Assembly (NCBI GenBank): GCA_002197995.1
Contig: NGZR01000004.1
Coordinates: forward strand, 372,001 to 436,000
Source: Gaeumannomyces sp. JS-464
Lineage: Eukaryota; Ascomycota; Sordariomycetes; Magnaporthales; Magnaporthaceae
DNA length: 64,000 bases
Direction: 5' to 3'
This document shows, one piece after another, positions 1 to 13,200 of this stretch (position 1 is the first letter of the stretch; each line of letters opens with the position of its first letter). The notes under the pieces are model-generated. The model saw only the letters and a program-made list of their open reading frames with translations, had not been told where the DNA came from and did not search any database. The translations under genes were made by a program, and so were the position numbers.

Positions 1-3000
1 AAACTGGCCGCCAAGCGACAGCCCCCGGGCCTGCAACCGCTGATACGCAGGAGTCGTGGCTCACACGTCTTCTTCTCTTGGAGCGGACCCCACCGTTTGT
101 CCACTCACCCGGCGCCGGTTTCCAGCTTGCCGGATCCTTCCTATGGTGACAGGTCAGCCGGCTGGCGGGCTGTGCTGGTGCTGGTTGTGTGTGCTCTTCG
201 CGGAATATTAATCTTTTTGGAGTCCACCCACCGTGCCACACCCCATCCCGCTCGCTACTTACTGCCCTCAATGCTGTGCGCCCGTTGATTTGACGGCCCG
301 ATAGGTCGCCCGCCCCCTGGCGTGTCAGATGCAGCAGGTAAACAAGGGGGCCACGAGGAGAGATGGGCAAATCGACAGTGCCAATTTCTCCATGGCTGCA
401 ACAGGAACCGCGCTACCAGCCGCAATCAAGGGCGACGCACGCCTTCTGTAGCCAGGATCAGGTTGGTAAATAAGCACGAGAGCGCAGAGATAGGAAAGGC
501 GCGAAATCAAAACGGCCTTTCGTCGTCGCTCATTTCCCTCCAGTCACAGCGGCCAGAAGGAGGGGGCTGCTACGCCATGCCACATTGCCCGGGCAATGGT
601 AGCGATGGAGGGACCCGCGTTGGAACCCCAAAGGCCACCCCCTGCTTTGGATCATCCCGTCCCAAACTACCGTCTGGTGTCGTTGCTGGAGAATTGGAGC
701 GTCGCCGGAGGGCGGAGGCAGGAGGAGAATGAGGAGACGAAAAGAGGAGAGGGACTGGCCGCCGGTATAGGAGCGCGAGGGATTCGATATCAAGATTGCG
801 GAGTAGCCTGCCTCGCTGCCTGTGCACGCTGCGACCTTGTAGGGCCACCTAGATTACAGAGGCAATAGCAGCCTGCGGTTATAGCCGCGCTGGCCACATG
901 AATGATTGAATAAGGAGTGCGCGAATCCCATCGAACCCGGCAAGCACGGTGAGCGAGCCTTTGCGCTTTTTGCAGTTGGTGCAGGGAAGGGGAAAAAAAA
1001 AAAAAGAAAAGGCAGAAAAAGCTCATCCAACCCCTCCAGCCAAGCCGGTGCCGCCGATGCCACCGGTCCCGACCGAACCCCAAAAAAAGAAAGCCCCTGG
1101 CTCGCGTCTGCAGCATGAGCTAGCTTCCGTGCTTTCATGTTGGCTTGCTTGGTTTCGGCTGGTCTAAAACAAACAAAAAGAGGGCCTGGTGCTCGCAGAA
1201 GTCGCGGATATTTTCTGCATGACGGCCGACGGCAGGGGTCCAATTCCACATCCATCGCCGTGCAGCATTTGTCGACTGTTGCAGAGGAGGCACGCTAGCA
1301 GCCAGCAGCAGCGAAGGAAGAGAGCTAGCAGTCGGCGAAATATTTCGGCCTCCCTTGGCGCCTGTTCCGGACGCTCGTCTGGTCCTGGGTGATCCCCCAC
1401 AGGGCCAGGCAGATCCCATCATCGATCCACAGCCACCTCGCCAGCCAAAGCCTCATCTTCACGACGACGGCCGCTGCTGCCGTCGATCACACCACCCCAG
1501 CCCAGATTCCCCTTCCCCCCTTTCTGGGGCCACGTCCGGATTCAATGCGTTGAAGAGAAGGCACCCGACTCGACGAACCAGAACCGCCTCTCAGCCGCCT
1601 CCTGGGGGCGACCTTCTGACTTGAATCACGGCGCAAACCATCTCGCCCAGCCCTGTTCGGACGACCCGACTCCACTTCCCACTTGCACCTTCATCGCCAG
1701 CAACCTTGGAGTGGCCTCCTTGAACGTGCCTTCTTTCCATATCATCCCCGGCCATCGTCCACCGTCCATCCACAGCAGGCGCAGATCAAATAATTCCTGG
1801 TGCGCCTGCCTGCCTATTTCTGTCGCCAACCGCCCGCGTGACTTGCAAACACACTGGAACCATCCACCTACACGATTTTTTTTGATTTTTTTTTTCTGGC
1901 GCACTCTAATCCTTACCGAAAGCCCCCGGCCCAACGGCGATCAATAATATCGGATCAGGCAGCCCGGCATAGCACAGAGTGCCGCCGCAACGCTTTGTGT
2001 CGCCATACCCCGTCTGCGACACGGATTTCCTGAAGCGCACCGCTCGAAAACTCGTGTTGCGCTCGCCGAGTGGACCTCACAGGAAGCACAGCATTCGGCA
2101 GAATACACCCCCAGCGCAGCCGAGTGGGAAAAGACGACATCGGTCTCTGGGTTTGTCGACACCGAGGCCAAGTTGGCTTTTAACCCTGCCTGCACGACAC
2201 TAGCTACCTAGCCATCCAGCCAGCCAAAGTGCGTGAGGCTCTATCCTGGCGCGGGTGCTCTACTACCCTCCTGCTGCTACCTCAGATACAGGTACCTACC
2301 ACCCAGGTACACACGATCGATCCAGATTCAAATCCCAGCATCGTGCATGCACTCTGTTGAACACGGCCTTTTTTCTTCCTCCCTTTCTTCCTCTTCAAGC
2401 ACGCCGTGCGACAACCCTGGCTGGACCACCAAGGGCCCGACGAGATCACGGGAATTAAACGGGGACCGCTGCAGCCACATAAACGACCTCGCCATTTCGG
2501 CGCCGATTCCCTCGGCTTCTCACCATATTCTCTAATACATATTCAGCCACCCGGACTGCATCCGCCCAAATAATCGGCACTCGCATCCAATAGCCTGATG
2601 GCGTGACGCCCGGTTCTCTGTCACCTCGCACTTCTCTACCGCCGCTTCCCCTCATTTGAACCCGGCCGGATCTGAAGCCGTCACTACCCAGATCCCGTGT
2701 CTGGAGCATCCCTCCTGTGGATAGTAACAGGTTCTCATCTTTTTGTTTTCTCATTCACTAAATACATCGACTCCTGGAGCCGCCGACGACATCGCCGATA
2801 ACGAGCCTTTTTTTTTTTTTTTTCTTTCTTTCTCTTTTTTTTTTCTTCGGCTTTCGGCATAATGCCGAGTTGCTGACCTGGGGTTTATTTTCCGCCTAAA
2901 TTCCACAGCATCTGGTTGTTTTTTTTCTTTCTTTCTTATTTTTCGTTGTTTTTTTCAGGGGCGCAATTTGCGCCGCACCTCCTTAGCCGCCTCTCGGCGG

Positions 3001-3109
3001 TCTTTGGTGCAGTCGTGACAATAAGGAATCGGCCCCCACGCCGTGGACGATCGGTTGGAGAAAGACCTCCCCGTTCCGAAAGAAGGCGCATAGCCCAAGC
3101 TTGGGCAAG
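1..3109. other. No supported gene; 5' flank of the quinate repressor-like gene
   Basis: Open frames here are short, overlap on both strands and show no recognisable motif. Homopolymer-rich stretches include an A-rich run near 991-1005 and T/C-rich runs around 1868-1893 and 2810-2960. The last is a long pyrimidine tract ending about 150 bases before the start codon at 3110, which is usual for a filamentous-ascomycete promoter or 5' leader. A GGTACCTA-type motif lies near 2291-2308. Nothing else could be supported. Confidence 0.6.
2810..2960 (+). promoter_or_regulatory. Pyrimidine-rich promoter/5' leader tract
   Basis: Two blocks of T with interspersed CTTT (about 2810-2850 and 2918-2957) lie 150-300 bases upstream of the start codon at 3110. 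Filamentous-ascomycete core promoters often carry CT-rich tracts next to the transcription start. The role is inferred from position and composition only. Confidence 0.35.
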
Positions 3110-5602
3110 ATGGCGGCTGTCCAGCAGCCGTTTGCTTTTCCAACCCAGGCGCCAGCACCGACTGCCTTGCCGATAAATCTCAGCGCCAGCAGCAGCCTAG
3201 ACGGCGACGACGTCAAGATGGACATGAGCGGCGATTCCGGCCCTGCCACTCTGGAGAACTGCGCCAGGTTCGGCAGTGGGCCCCAGAGAGGCGATACAAG
3301 AATCGTCACCATAATGCACGGCCATGGGCAGGAGAACATCGTGTCCGTTTTTGCAGAGGTTCTGGGTCAGTCATTCAGGTTAGGAGGTGGATTTACCGAA
3401 GTCGCACCAACGGATCACGGGGTCGTCGTGGGCATCCCTGCAAGCAGGGCCTCGGCCGATCTCGCTTCCCGAAACCGCGAGCTGGTTGTCGTCATCAACG
3501 CCCACTGCGTTGATCTCGGCATGCCGCCCGACTCTCATCTTTCGTCCAATTGCGACTATGAGTTCTTGTACACCACCACGCCCTTCTTCCGCCGCGACCT
3601 GGTCAGGTTCATCTCGTTTACTCTGGGCCAGATTAACCACCACGAGACGCTAATGGCCAAGTCGCGGACCTTCATGATATCCACCCACGTTTCCGGACAT
3701 CAGAGCCGCCTTGCCCAACATTGATATCCTCACTGTCGGGGCCGATGCCGTCGAGCTGCGTGTCGACCTCCTTCGGGAACCTCTTCCCACTGGCGGCTAT
3801 GCCGCGGTGCCGAGCCTAAGTTACGTCGGCGAGCAGGTCATGCTCTTGCGCCAGAGAACAGAACTTCCCATAATATTCACCACCCGGTGCACCAGGGAGA
3901 ACGGCCGTTTCCCCATGGAGAGGCCGGAGCTCTACTATGAGTATCTGTCCCGCGCGATCCAATGGGGTCTCGAGTACATCGATGTCGAGCTCTGGCTGCC
4001 CGAGGAGATGAGGAAGCAACTGTACGAGAAAAGGGGCAGCAGTCGGATCATGTCGGCTTTCCACGACTTCTCAGGCACCTTCAGGTGGCCGTCAAGCCAC
4101 GCGCAGTCTGTGTTCCTCGAGTCAAGTCGATACGCAGACATCATCAAGATGATCGCCATTATCAACGACCACAACGAAAACTTCGAACTCGAGTACTTCC
4201 GCCTCAAGATGCGCGCCGAACACCCGGACTCCCCGCCCTTCTCCGGCGTCAACATGGGCGAAGTTGGCCAGTTCTCGCGGACCTTGAACCGTGTCTTCAC
4301 TCCAATAACACACCCCCTATTGCCACTAATCGGGGCGCCAGGCCAGATCAGCGCGGCCGAGATCAACGCTGCTCTGGCGTCGGTGGGGCAACTTCCCAAG
4401 AGGAAAATCTACGGCATTAGCGGTCCAGCCTCGAGGGGAGCGACCCCGCAAGCACCTTTCTACGAGAAGTGCTTCAACGAGCTCGGATTGCCGCACCAGT
4501 TCGCCGTGGTTGAGCGGGGACCAAAGGGGACAGGCGGGATCGAGGCCTGGTGCAGCCAGAGAGACTTTGGCGGCGCATACCTCAACCCTCCCATCCCGCA
4601 TCAGTCGTTGATCTCTTCTGGCTCCCAGTTCTTTCAGTCTGTCAACGGCGGGGCTGGCCCTATTCTGACCGAGGCCGCACAAATCATTGGTATGATCGAC
4701 ACTATTGTGGTCCGGCCCGGACCCGCGTCGCCCGCAGGGTCTGCGCCAACCTCGATTCCATCAAGCCCCAGCCCAGGTCGGCTTCACCACCCCCACCACA
4801 ATCACCACACAAGCTTCTCGGAACGGAGTGGGAGCAGTAATAGCGTTAGCAGCGGTAATGGCAACGGAACCATGCATTCCATGTTGGCCGAGAACGGGGG
4901 TCTATCAGCTGGGACGACTCTAGTGTTTGATAACGCACTTTGGAGGGGCATTCTGAGCACACTTACACGCGACCTAGCGCCATCTGCGTACTTTGGCTGT
5001 ACAGCCGTGGTTCTGGCTGGGTCTCCCGACGACGCGGCTAGCGTGCTGTTTGCGCTCAAGGAGCTCCGCGTCAGCAAGGTCTTCACAGTTGGATTTAAGA
5101 CGCCTCCGGCACTAGCGGGGCCTCGACATTGAGCCTTTCACCTCGCTCGAGAGCTTGCAGAGGGCGCGATCTGGAGCATCATCCCCACCACAAGGCGCCT
5201 CCGCCGAAAGAAGAGCACTCGGCTTGGCAGTGAGGGCAGAAGCTGCTGGCGAGACTCACCTTGGGCAGCAGCAACAGCAAGCTCAACCTTTTGTGGTGAT
5301 TAGCGCGTTGGGCCCGGAGAAGAGCAACATCGTGGAATGCTTCTCAAGAGGGTCTTTGGCTCGCAGGGTGGTATTGCCGGGCAGCAACAGCAACAACCAC
5401 GACGGGTTTTTTGGACCTGGCCGAGCCTGGCGGAATGGCGCGACGGACTGATCCGGGCCCGATCGCTGAGCAGAGTGGGTTTTCTGCGTATGGGTTTGCC
5501 GACACCGCCGCCTTCACCACAGTTGAGACACTCCGGTTGCTGGTCGGTCAGAACGTACCATACAGCTTTGTGCGACTCGCCAGCGGGAGGATACTATATT
5601 GA
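3110..5602 (+). CDS. qutR: Quinate repressor-like protein (QutR/QA-1S family), frameshifted
   Basis: This family consists of inactive relatives of the last three domains of the AROM pentafunctional enzyme; it represses quinate catabolic genes by binding their activator. The start ATG at 3110 gives MAAVQQPF. The N-terminal shikimate-kinase-like part (to about 3680) has no intact P-loop. A type I dehydroquinase-like region follows (about 3690-4700; [11 protein letters not shown] is its opening strand, and HDFSGTF and [15 protein letters not shown] are visible). After a Ser/His/Asn-rich linker comes a shikimate-dehydrogenase-like region ([24 protein letters not shown]). The end, [20 protein letters not shown], matches the usual QutR C-terminus. 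There are four one-base breaks: extra C at 3684-3686, extra G at 5117-5120, missing base at 5334-5338, missing T in the T-run 5407-5412. No intron was seen. No qa/qut structural genes lie nearby. Confidence 0.85.
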
Positions 5603-7978
5603 TTGGTGTCATGATATGGCGTTTGGGCTTGGCTATTTGGTATTGGCTGTTTGCTCGGTGCATGAGTTAGATGATACGGGAGGGAATGAGCTGACTGATA
5701 TCGAGCTACGTCTTTGGATACCCGGGGCTGAGCCGGAACTGCACCTGGAGTCTGGAGCATTTTTCTTGTTGGATGAGCAAGGAAGGGCAAGGGATGTGGG
5801 AGCAGGCCCGACATGGTGTTCTCAGGAACAGGGTGGTTCAGTGTTTTGTGGCGTTATCATGGTCATCGTGCAAGTGCATTCATCCGTTTTCTAGTCAGTG
5901 GAGGAAAAACCTCTAGACCTCACCCACCCTCCTGCGGCCGCGAGGTGGAGATATCTATTCGCTTCTGTCACTACTTGGGATCTGCTAGGGTTTGTTACGG
6001 GGCAAGATGTCACGGCAGTCGCCACGGCATTCAGGGCCCGGCCTTGGGTTGACCGCTTCGGTGCCGCGTTTGGATGGATGGGGAGATGGTGGGATCTCGA
6101 GTCAAGGATATTCTTTCGTCTGACTTTGGAGGTTATCTAAGAGTTACACTATGTGTAGACAGGTAGCATACTGCTCGGCTGGTTTTCTTCTAGATTCGTT
6201 TTAGTTAGTGTCTCACATCATCTCCGTTCTCATGTGCATGCTCCTGTCTCTGATATCTTGGTGGCAATCATGATTGTAGGTGTTTTCACTGAACTCGACT
6301 GACAGGCTCAGCTTTCTTTGCCATATCAATTGCATTGATAATGATGGTCTGGGTATCCATCCCCTCGAGTGCCTCGGCGGCCCACTCTGTAGGTAGTGAC
6401 AGCCACTCGGAAGGTACAACACATCAACGGCCGCCCCCACAGGCTTATTTTATTGCTCTGCATTTCTGCATCTCGCACTCGGAAGAATGGAGACCCATCG
6501 GGGACGGGCGAACCTGAGATCGTGGACCCGGGGAGGGTAGGCCGGAAGCCCTCGCAGGGGTAAAAGTGGGAACTGCGCGGACCGGCATATCCACCCGGGG
6601 AGAGACTGCCGGCAGGAGGAGGTCCCCCCCGGATCGCGGAGTCCGGACGGGGGAAATTCACCCCCTCAAGTCCGAGTGGTTCGGGGACTTTTTTTTTTCT
6701 ATTGTCTAAATAAGTACTCGGAAAAGAGTTCCCGTGGCGGGGGACCACGTCCCGGGCTGCAGACGGCGGTCCAGGACAGCTAACTCTTGGCGGCATGGTT
6801 GGACGGCGCGGACTGGGTTGGTTTTTGGTAGAAGGGCATCAGAGACGGATGAGGCGAGTTAGGGGACGCCGACAGACGCATCTCGTGCAGCGCGCCGATG
6901 CATGCCCGGCCAATACGCCTTGTTGGGAGGATCAGCCCCGGTTTGGTTTGCAGGGAGCCCTTTTCGGGTGTGCTGGTTGGCTGCCACGAACGGACGGGCA
7001 TCAACAGGAGCGCATCTGTCTCGCACCCTTGAACCGCAAGAGCGCGTCAAGCGAAACATCCTTCCCTCGTCTATGTATGTAAAGTGCATGCATGGCAGTG
7101 GAAACAGGTTTCTGCCTTTTTTTTCTTCTTCTCCCGTCGAGTCAGGGGCCCCAAGGGGCGGTGACCATGTTTGGAGGTCGGCGGCCGCTTAGGGAGGTAC
7201 AGGCAGCCACCGAGGCGCCCGCCCCGGGTGTCGGCGTGGACCGGGCCTCCTCAGGATAGAGCGAGTTTGTTTGTTTGCTTGTTTGTTTGTCTCTGCGGTG
7301 ATGGCGGCGGAGCCGGAGTAGTGACGAAATGGTGAACACGTTCTTGCCCTCTTCATCGCTTTCCCCGTTTCCCGTTTCCACCCCTGTGCTCCTGTGCCGC
7401 GTTTATCTTGCCTCCTCGGTACCAGTTGCCGGTAGTCATTTTATTGTCTCGACGATCCCATGGATGCGTGCTTGGCGGCAGTCCAGAACACACACTCGCT
7501 TCACCCCCTGCCCCCTATTCTCATCCCTACACCGGCACGGTGGCACGCTCGCTCTCGACCACCTGGCCGGGTACGCCCACGCAAATTGCTTCGTGTACAA
7601 GGATGCATTTTTTGTGCTAGCCTACCCGGTTTTTTTCTTGTCGTGACATTTGACATTTTTGCTTTCCCATGTTTCTGGTCGTTGGTTGCCCCCTAGTTGG
7701 CCCGATGGAGCAAGCAATTCGTGGGAGCTACCCAGATTCATCTATCAGAGGCAGTTACACGAACGGGGCGAGGGGTCCGGTCCTGACTTCCATCTTGTCT
7801 GGTACTGGATTCGACGACGACGACGGTGCCAGGCCGCCAGACCCACAGACGGGGATGGTCGGAGCTCCTCCCCCTCCCCTGGCCGGAGCGAGAAATATGG
7901 GGGCCGCTTCTCTCATTCCAGGATATTGGTTGGTTGGGGGAGGGGAGTAGGGAGAGGAGGGGAGGGGAGGGGTGGGCG

Positions 7979-8000
7979 TTTTTTTTTTTTTTTTTTTTTT
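7979..8000. repeat. Poly-T tract (22 nt)
   Basis: An uninterrupted run of 22 T follows a GGGAGGGGAGG-type purine block at about 7935-7975. The purine/pyrimidine asymmetry is strong. No gene is attached to it. Confidence 0.9.
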
Positions 8001-10250
8001 GCCTTGGGTCTGCTCGCTCACCCTTGCGAGCCCAAGCTAGCTAGCGTCATGTATGGGCAGCGGCCAGTCTTTCTTACGGAAGAGTGTGTAAGCAAGATTG
8101 GCGGGAGGGGTGATGGGGAGTACGAGCCCGTCTGTGTCGAATGAGAAGCTGCGTAATCAAGACTGTATGTCTCATCGGGGCATCGGAGGTGGTGACTGGC
8201 TGTCAGTGGGCAAAGGGAGGAAATAAAACAGCACAAGCCAAGCTGGCACTTGGAGATACGGAAAGGATGGGCGAGTGGGTAGGTAGGTGGCGGTGGTGGG
8301 TTCCGGGATGTCTTGCCGTATCCGTTTTCTTGGAGCAAGGATTCCGTTTGCCTGCCGGGCTTGTGCGCCTGCCCTCTTTTATGGGTTCGCTCGGGAGTCA
8401 TTACTTTGCATGCCGGCGGTGCTTGTATGTACGGTACCATGGGTAGGTGGTCGGTCATGCTAGAGTCATGCTAGAGTAAGATGCCTATGTATGACGGCGG
8501 CGGCGGCAGAGTGGGCGTTGGCTTTGATTCCCAAGCATACCGTGTGCACAAGGTTGATCGAGTGCTCACACCTCACACTCGGGGTAGTGATCTGCCTACT
8601 ACGTTACTAAGGGACCTGCCTACACAGCGAGCGGGCTCATGGGAGAGACGCGCATTACAGGAAGAGTAAAACGCAACATTGGCGAGACGCACATGCCCCA
8701 GTCTCTCGACAGATGTATTGGTGCGGCTGTGGCTGGGCAATGGGAGGGTGGTGTTTTAATGTACAAAAAACGAATGGAGATTTAACCAGCAAGGATATTT
8801 ATAGTATAGCACGGGAGGGACTGGCCTGTACCACGTGTGAACCCTGCATGTACCCTATATGATTTGCGAACAAAGCCGAACACTAGGAGGAATGGCATGA
8901 GCTCCCCTTGACTCGCTTCTTGCATCTTGCATTCCATACATCCCCCTCCGAGGCGATGATGTGGATTAAGGTTCGGCGTTTGCATGCGAACTACGAACTA
9001 TTGTGGCCTCGTGTCCCTCTTTTTCCCTTGCTCGTTCCCCATAGTTTCTCAACGAGTGCCCGAAGAGGGGACAGACGGAGACGGAGGGGAAGCATGCCAT
9101 GATGGCATTGAAGACATGGGAGAGTCGGGCCATGAACTCGCACACAGGAAGACACTACGGGAGCGGCAGCTCCGAAGGCGCGGTGATTTCGGGCCGGGGA
9201 AGCCGGCGTTGTTCTGATCGAGTCTTGACGAGGATAAAGTTGCCTTCAGCCCTCGGCTTGCCTTTCCCCAGCTGGGAGAGCAGCGAGGCGGAAGGAGTGT
9301 GGTACAATGTAGTTCGCGATGTGCGAGGCCGTTTGCGTCACCAAGGGCGGCACGAAGCCGGTTGGGTGGTGGCCCAAACGGCTTTCGAGGTTCAACAAGA
9401 GTGAGGAAGCGAGATCTTTTTGGCTTGGTCCTGTGGTGTTTTTTCCACCGACGAACGGTTCGCGGCGGGCAAGATGACGAGCCACAGGGTGGCTACCTAC
9501 CTACAGCACAGGGAGGAAGGACAGCGGAGGCCTGTGGGCTAGTTATGCGCGGTCGGCGTCTTTGTGGTACGACGGGGACCACCTGGACCTGGGGATGGCG
9601 AAGCACTGGCTTGTCCCCTCCCTCCGACTGGCTCGTTTCCGTGCTTCCTGTGTGTCTTGGTCTCTCCGCAGCATGCACCCCTCGCCTGTTGTGCCCCGAC
9701 ACTGTCCGAGGTCGTGAACGGTAGCACTTGCACAGGGCAAAAAGCATGCACACGACAGCAAGCCGTTCCTGGGGGATAGAGAGTTTGCATATGCGTTGAG
9801 TGAGTTCAGGGTGGGACAGCGGCGAGTCGAGGCGGACGAGGGCAGGCGGAGAGGGTGAAGCGAATACCCTACATCGTAATCTTCCGGGAGGAGAGGGGAG
9901 GATGGTGGCCGGGGGCGGGTCTCGGTCCAATCCACGTCGTCCTAATCTCCTTGGGCCAGTTGAACGTACGAAGCAAGGCTCGTTATCCGTTGGGGTGGTG
10001 GGTCAAGCTGAGTGTGGTACCCCAGGCAGCAATTTCTTTCCAATGTTTCTCTTTTCGCCTGATTTTCTCTCATCCCTCTTGTCCTTTGCTTACTCGCTCT
10101 CCTTCTGCTTCGTTGACACCATCGCGCCGGCGCAATGGTGGGTAGCCACGCATCCGAGATTTAGGACGGCCCCAAGGCTTCATGGCGTTGGCTGACGGCA
10201 TCCGTCGCCGGGAAGACACGTAAAGGGTGGGAGCGGAGCCTAGGCTCTGT

Positions 10251-10267
10251 TGTGTGTGTGTGTGTGT
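10251..10267. repeat. TG dinucleotide microsatellite
   Basis: About eight TG units without interruption, in the gene-poor region. Confidence 0.85.
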
Positions 10268-13200
10268 CGTCGACGAGGCGTCCGAGGAGGCGGTAGCGAA
10301 GAGGGAGGCCAGCCCACCTCTGTGCACAGTTGCGGTGTGGTGTGGATAGGTAGTTACAGCCGTCCGTCGATCGAAAATCCGGCGATATTGAGGCGGTGGG
10401 CTGCAACCATAAACCCTGCTCAATATCTCTTTTGTTGTCTATGATAACGTCCCCTTCCCAAGGATCCACGGCCACCACGCAGTTAGGTCGCAACGTCGCA
10501 ATATGATCTCTCTGTTATAGCCCTCTGTGGGCTTGCCGGGCTGCCATGACATGTCAGACCGTTTCTCTGGCACAGGGCCGAGATGGGGGTCCCACTTGAA
10601 AGACTCGTCGGGCGGAGCGGGAGGAGAGGAGGGTAGTGTTCGGTGATCGATTTGAGACGGTGCAATCATGATGTCGCCAGGGCTTTTGGGACACTTTTAG
10701 ACGGAGACCCGCAGGTGGAAAGTGCAAGAGGCAAGGGGCGGAAGGGGGAGGACGCAGGCGGAGACGGGTGCCCTCGGCCTCGGCCAAGGGCCACAAACCG
10801 GGTTGGCCTTCCGCCCTTTCTGTGCCCGGGAGGAGGGAGGACTCGAGCACTAGCCCTAACATACTCTGCACCACCCGGAGAGTCTTGGGCACAAAGTTTA
10901 TGCTGGCAGCCGATAAACGGTGGCCTGTGCCTGGTGTGCTGCAGGGCAGATACGGTGCCTTGCTCCGTACGTCCTGCTCGAGGATCGGCAGCTTGATAGT
11001 ACACGGCCACAAAGGCGGGCAGGCCTTGCTGGCTTCCTCCACTGCCTGCCCACGCCCTGCAGGCTGCAACGTCGCACAACCTGGGCTGGCCTCATGTAGC
11101 CGCCCGTGGGCAAACAAGGCCGCAGAGAGGGGTAGCGAGAGCAGAGGTTCAGCGCTTGCTGCCTTTTGCCGGTATTCTGATAGGCTGTGGGCGCTTGCTT
11201 GTCCCTCGAGCGGGAACATGCGAAGGGGAAAGGAATCCGACAGATTAGCGAGAATTGCCCAAATTGCCATACCGCGAAAAGGATGTGATGGCTGTCTCCG
11301 ATTTATGCACAAGGCCCTCTCTTGGTTGGCCCGACAAGGACTGTCCATCAGGGCTGTCCACTTTGCAGCCGGCCGCTTGTGCTGTACCGTGCTGTGCTGT
11401 GCTGTCCCAGAGCCTGTTCGTATATACCCCATCGACTATACCGATCTCTGACCGCCATATGGCGCGTACTCGGTATGTGTACGAAGTACGAAACGCCATA
11501 TTGGGCGCCTTGCTCTTAGCAAGAGAAGAAGGGGAAAAGGGGGAGCGGAGGAAAGAGAACGTCAACGCAAAAAGACCGCCACCAGCAGCTCACACTCGAC
11601 AGGCCCCCATCCCGAGGATCGGCGTGGTCGTCATTGGTTCGGACCACTTTCTCTGATGTGATGGCCCACCCGGGAGCCTCCGTAGCGCCATCTGGCGGAG
11701 ACTTTCCTTCTTGTTCTCCTTCTCTCGCCCTGGCAGCAAGGCCGTAGGGTCATGAGGGCCATGGGAAATGATGGTAAGGGCAAGGAAAGTGATGCTTCTC
11801 TAACGCTAGCGGAGACAACTGGTGCGACACGAGATCGAGGGCTCCTGAAGGAATGCTACAGTGCAATACGACCTCAACAACCAGAGAGCGAGGCACAGAG
11901 GGTAGAAAAAACTGCGCGACAGGGGCCAGCGTGTTATTAGCCCCGTCAGGAAGGGCCAGAAAGCAGCAGCCAGGAGACGGGTTGTTGACTTGCGACGGAT
12001 TAAAATAGCCTAACAGCTCACGGCCCGCTAGGGCACGTCCGTTTTTGTTGTGCTGCATTGCACCTCTGCCTCTGAGTAGGGCTGCCAGCTGCCACTCTGG
12101 CTCTCCCAACACAACCTGGTCGTCGATCCTGGCACCAGAAATTTCTCGCCTTTTTGATGAAGGGCCGCTGCCCATCTCCCTGGAGCCCCTCCCGGCCAGG
12201 GTCGACTCTGCACGCCGGTCAGTTGTGGGCAGCAGCCACCTAGGGACTTCTCAAACACGATATACCTGGGCCCATGGCTATAGTACGATTTAAGCGAACA
12301 GGCGCGCGTGCGCGGTACCTGGCAGTTGGGCACGCACGGCCTTTCTATAGTAGACGCACTATATGCATACCAGCGACCCGGATTGTTGCTTTTTTTTTTT
12401 TTTTTTTCTTTTCTTTTTCTTTTTCTCTTGTCTCACGAGATTTGCGCAGATTGGATTGGTGGCGCCAGTGGCTCCAGTGGCTCCTTCCCAAAAGTACCGG
12501 GCTAGGAGCCAGTCGCGCCAGCCGAGTCTCCACATTGGAAGGCGCGCCGCCCGGGCACTTGACGATGCAGTGACTGTCCAGCCAAGCAGGAGCTCTGGTA
12601 GCGCCTGCAGTCGATAGCCCGCGCTTCTTTTGTTTCCAGAACCACGAAAGCCTTCCATCCCGCATCCCGATGGAACAGCAAGACTCAATGGGAGGCAAGC
12701 CTGGACCGCCCGCCCCGCCGTTTTGTCTGTGCGCCTCTGCTACCTCTGTTGGTGCATTCTGCTACTGTTGGCGTGTCGTCTTTTCCCTTGACGTTGTGAA
12801 GCCGTCTCAACAACACCCCCTGTTATTTCCGTAGTTTTCATCGTCAATTTTTATTTTCCATTTTTTATTTCCCGCCTGTCAGTCTCCCTGGGCGACCTCG
12901 AGATTTGCCGCCATGTCGCTTTGCATTCCCCGCCTCCATCTGCAGGCTTCTCCACAAGCTTTGACGGGCACTTTCTTTGCAAAATCAATGCCGCTCTCGC
13001 GGGCGGGCGGGTGCTGAGATGATCGACTCTAAGCATATCCACATCGCGGGTCTCTATCTCGCGTCCTCTCGCTGTCTCTCCATCCATCACACTATCTCCC
13101 TGTTCCCGACTAGGTAGGTAGGTGGTTCTGGATAGGCATGCTGCCTGGGTGCCTGCCTATCTGACAATGTAGCTGGGCTACCATCTTTCAGTGGGCTTCA

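Noticed and set aside
3660..3720. An intron bridging the first break of the quinate repressor-like gene
   Set aside because: No GT-AG pair of reasonable length fits; removing one C at 3684-3686 gives the family sequence ([12 protein letters not shown]) directly.
10554..11432. A 292-codon minus-strand open frame in the gene-poor region
   Set aside because: Composition is unlike the coding regions of this window, a similar-length frame exists on the opposite strand, and no motif or intron signal supports it.
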